Positions 34,076-35,116 of a stretch of 35,116 nucleotides of DNA are shown here, piece after piece. Position 1 is the stretch's first letter. The number at the start of each line of letters is the position of its first letter. A model generated the notes under the pieces. The model saw only the letters and a program-made list of their open reading frames with translations. It made no database searches and was not told the DNA's origin. The DNA lies in assembly GCA_902826815.1 (NCBI GenBank), contig CADEGF010000011.1, positions 94,819-129,934 on the forward strand, given 5' to 3'. Made by a program: the position numbers and the translations under genes. Origin of the DNA: an uncultured Mycobacteriaceae bacterium. GTDB lineage: Bacteria > Actinomycetota > Actinomycetes > Mycobacteriales > Mycobacteriaceae.

Positions 34076-34918
34076 TCAGAGCACAGTCAGTGCGGTGTCG
34101 GCGGCGAGCTTGACCGCCTCGGACACCGGAAGCTGCCGAAACGACGTCGACAGGATCTCCACACCCCACGGCCCGTCGAAGCCCTTCTCGCGGAGCAGCG
34201 CGACGAGGCCGTGAAGGTCGAAACTTCCCTCACCGCACAGGAGTCGGCGGTCGACGGTGTCTTCGAACAACGTCCCGACGACCTCGGGTGCGGCGTCGTT
34301 GAGTTCGACGCCGAAGATGTGGTGCGGCTTGAGGACGTCATTCAACTCGGAAAGCGGTGTGTTCGCCCGGAAGACGTGCCATGCGTCGACGACCAGTCCG
34401 GCCGCGGGATGGTTAGCCGCCTCGACGATTTCGACGCCCATCGGCACGGTCGTGATCGCCGAGAACGGCATCGTCTCGATCGCGACCCGCGTTCCGCGGT
34501 CGGCTGCCTCGTCGGCGAGGTCACGAAGCGGTGCGATGAGAGTGCGTGGATCGTCGATCGTCGGGCCATTCTGCGAGCCGATCTTGATGAATGCGGGCGA
34601 CAGCACGTCGGCCGCGTCCATCAACAGGTCACGCGTCGCGTAGGTGTGCCCCGGTTCCCCGCGCGGAATCCACCAACGCTCGATGAGCTCGATCTCGATG
34701 TGGGTCAGCCCGTGCGCGGCGGCCAGCTCGTTCAACGCCTCGTACCCGATCGTGTCGCGGACGACGGCGAGGTCGTCGGCGATCAGACCGAACCCGCGAT
34801 AGCCCGCATCGGCAACCGCCGCAACGCGTTCGGATATCGGCACCGGGCTGGTGGCGGGTGTGTCCATCGGCGACGTTGCGCCCGCACTGGTCCACGCGGT
34901 GGCGACGAGGTCAGGCAT
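34076..34918 (-). CDS. Sugar phosphate isomerase/epimerase-like TIM-barrel protein
   Basis: AP-endonuclease-2/xylose-isomerase-like TIM barrel of 280 residues. Probable metal-ligand segments are HIEIELIERWW, VAIETMPFS, LVVDAWHVFR, FGVELNDA and WGVEILS, arranged along successive strands as in this superfamily. Members isomerise or epimerise sugars, inositols or hydroxypyruvate; the substrate here cannot be told. The ATG at 34918 lacks a good ribosome-binding site but overlaps by eight bases a 19-codon leader frame that has a strong one, so translation may be coupled. The lipoprotein gene follows after 63 bases. Confidence 0.85.
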   Translation of the reverse strand: MPDLVATAWTSAGATSPMDTPATSPVPISERVAAVADAGYRGFGLIADDLAVVRDTIGYEALNELAAAHGLTHIEIELIERWWIPRGEPGHTYATRDLLMDAADVLSPAFIKIGSQNGPTIDDPRTLIAPLRDLADEAADRGTRVAIETMPFSAITTVPMGVEIVEAANHPAAGLVVDAWHVFRANTPLSELNDVLKPHHIFGVELNDAAPEVVGTLFEDTVDRRLLCGEGSFDLHGLVALLREKGFDGPWGVEILSTSFRQLPVSEAVKLAADTALTVL

Positions 34919-34970
34919 GGCGGATCGGGTCCATGCGCGCGGACAATCGCGTGCTGCACTTTTCGCTCAT
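34911..34970 (-). CDS. 19-codon leader frame upstream of the isomerase gene
   Basis: ATG at 34970 is preceded by GAGGAGG at ideal spacing (34976-34982). The 19-residue product (MSEKCSTRLSARMDPIRHA) ends in a TGA that overlaps the isomerase start region by eight bases. It carries one Cys and several Arg. This could be a regulatory leader or a way to load ribosomes for the isomerase, which has no strong site of its own. Confidence 0.4.
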   Translation of the reverse strand: MSEKCSTRLSARMDPIRHA

Positions 34971-35047
34971 CAGGGCCTCCTCAATCCGCGCGAGCGTGCA
35001 CAGTTGTACGCAGAACCGCGGCGTGTCGCGTGCAAACGCGCACGCTC

Positions 35048-35101
35048 GCGGTGCTGGGTTAGCGGTGCTGGGTTAGCGGTGCTGGGTTAGCGGTGCTGGG
35101 T
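35048..35101. repeat. 14-bp tandem repeat, about 3.9 copies
   Basis: The unit GCGGTGCTGGGTTA occurs at 35048, 35062 and 35076 and, cut short, at 35090. The copies are perfect. The period is not a multiple of three and the unit contains stop codons in some frames, so it is probably intergenic. Confidence 0.92.
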
Positions 35102-35116
35102 GCCTTGGACGGGGCC

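Overview
The window looks like a chromosomal segment of a rapidly growing, saprophytic mycobacterium (Mycolicibacterium type). The evidence is high GC, GTG starts with leaderless promoters, PGRS-type glycine-rich proteins, many small secreted proteins and lipoproteins, and the actinobacterial order tig-clpP1-clpP2-mmuM-clpX. All calls rest on reading the sequence; no database search was run.

Positions 1-9090 read as an accessory region of small exported proteins and decayed sequence. It holds a truncated membrane-protein gene at the left edge, a start-less fragment of a mycobacterial export leader, and two paralogous PGRS proteins that lack a PE domain (minus strand, 891-3281 and 5730-7388). 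The two PGRS genes share an identical 18-bp promoter element and related 3' flanks. Between and beside them are a single-pass membrane protein, two small secreted proteins and a lipoprotein with 24-residue Cys-containing repeats. A 33-bp copy of the 3' half of tRNA-Gly lies 1 kb beyond the intact tRNA gene, which suggests past integration at this tRNA.

Positions 9086-15625 are core genome: tRNA-Gly(TCC), tRNA-Pro(TGG), trigger factor, the translationally coupled clpP1/clpP2 pair, a secreted protein, homocysteine S-methyltransferase and clpX, closed by a strong two-way terminator. Positions 15733-18614 hold a DesA3-like fatty-acid desaturase, a 47-residue membrane protein and a family 1 glycosyltransferase.

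The most striking part is a minus-strand gene train from 32711 down to 18667, joined almost throughout by 4-base start/stop overlaps or very short gaps. In transcription order: a MobA-MoaD fusion ending in Gly-Gly; a tungsten-type aldehyde oxidoreductase (AOR family); a formate dehydrogenase alpha subunit with active-site Cys; a fused NuoE-NuoF-like NADH-forming beta subunit; MoeA; a MoeA-PBP fusion; a GntR-type HTH-PBP regulator; a 22-residue four-Cys micropeptide; and a TupA-TupB-TupC tungstate importer. This looks like a self-contained tungsten module: metal uptake, cofactor assembly, metal or cofactor sensing, and two tungstopterin enzymes. The enzymes could act in series (aldehyde, possibly formaldehyde, to acid; formate to CO2 with NADH). 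AOR enzymes are best known from anaerobes, so this arrangement in a presumably aerobic mycobacterium is the main discovery candidate. Upstream of it, on the same strand, lie a beta-propeller lipoprotein and a TIM-barrel sugar isomerase/epimerase with a 19-codon leader ORF. A 14-bp tandem repeat sits at the right edge.
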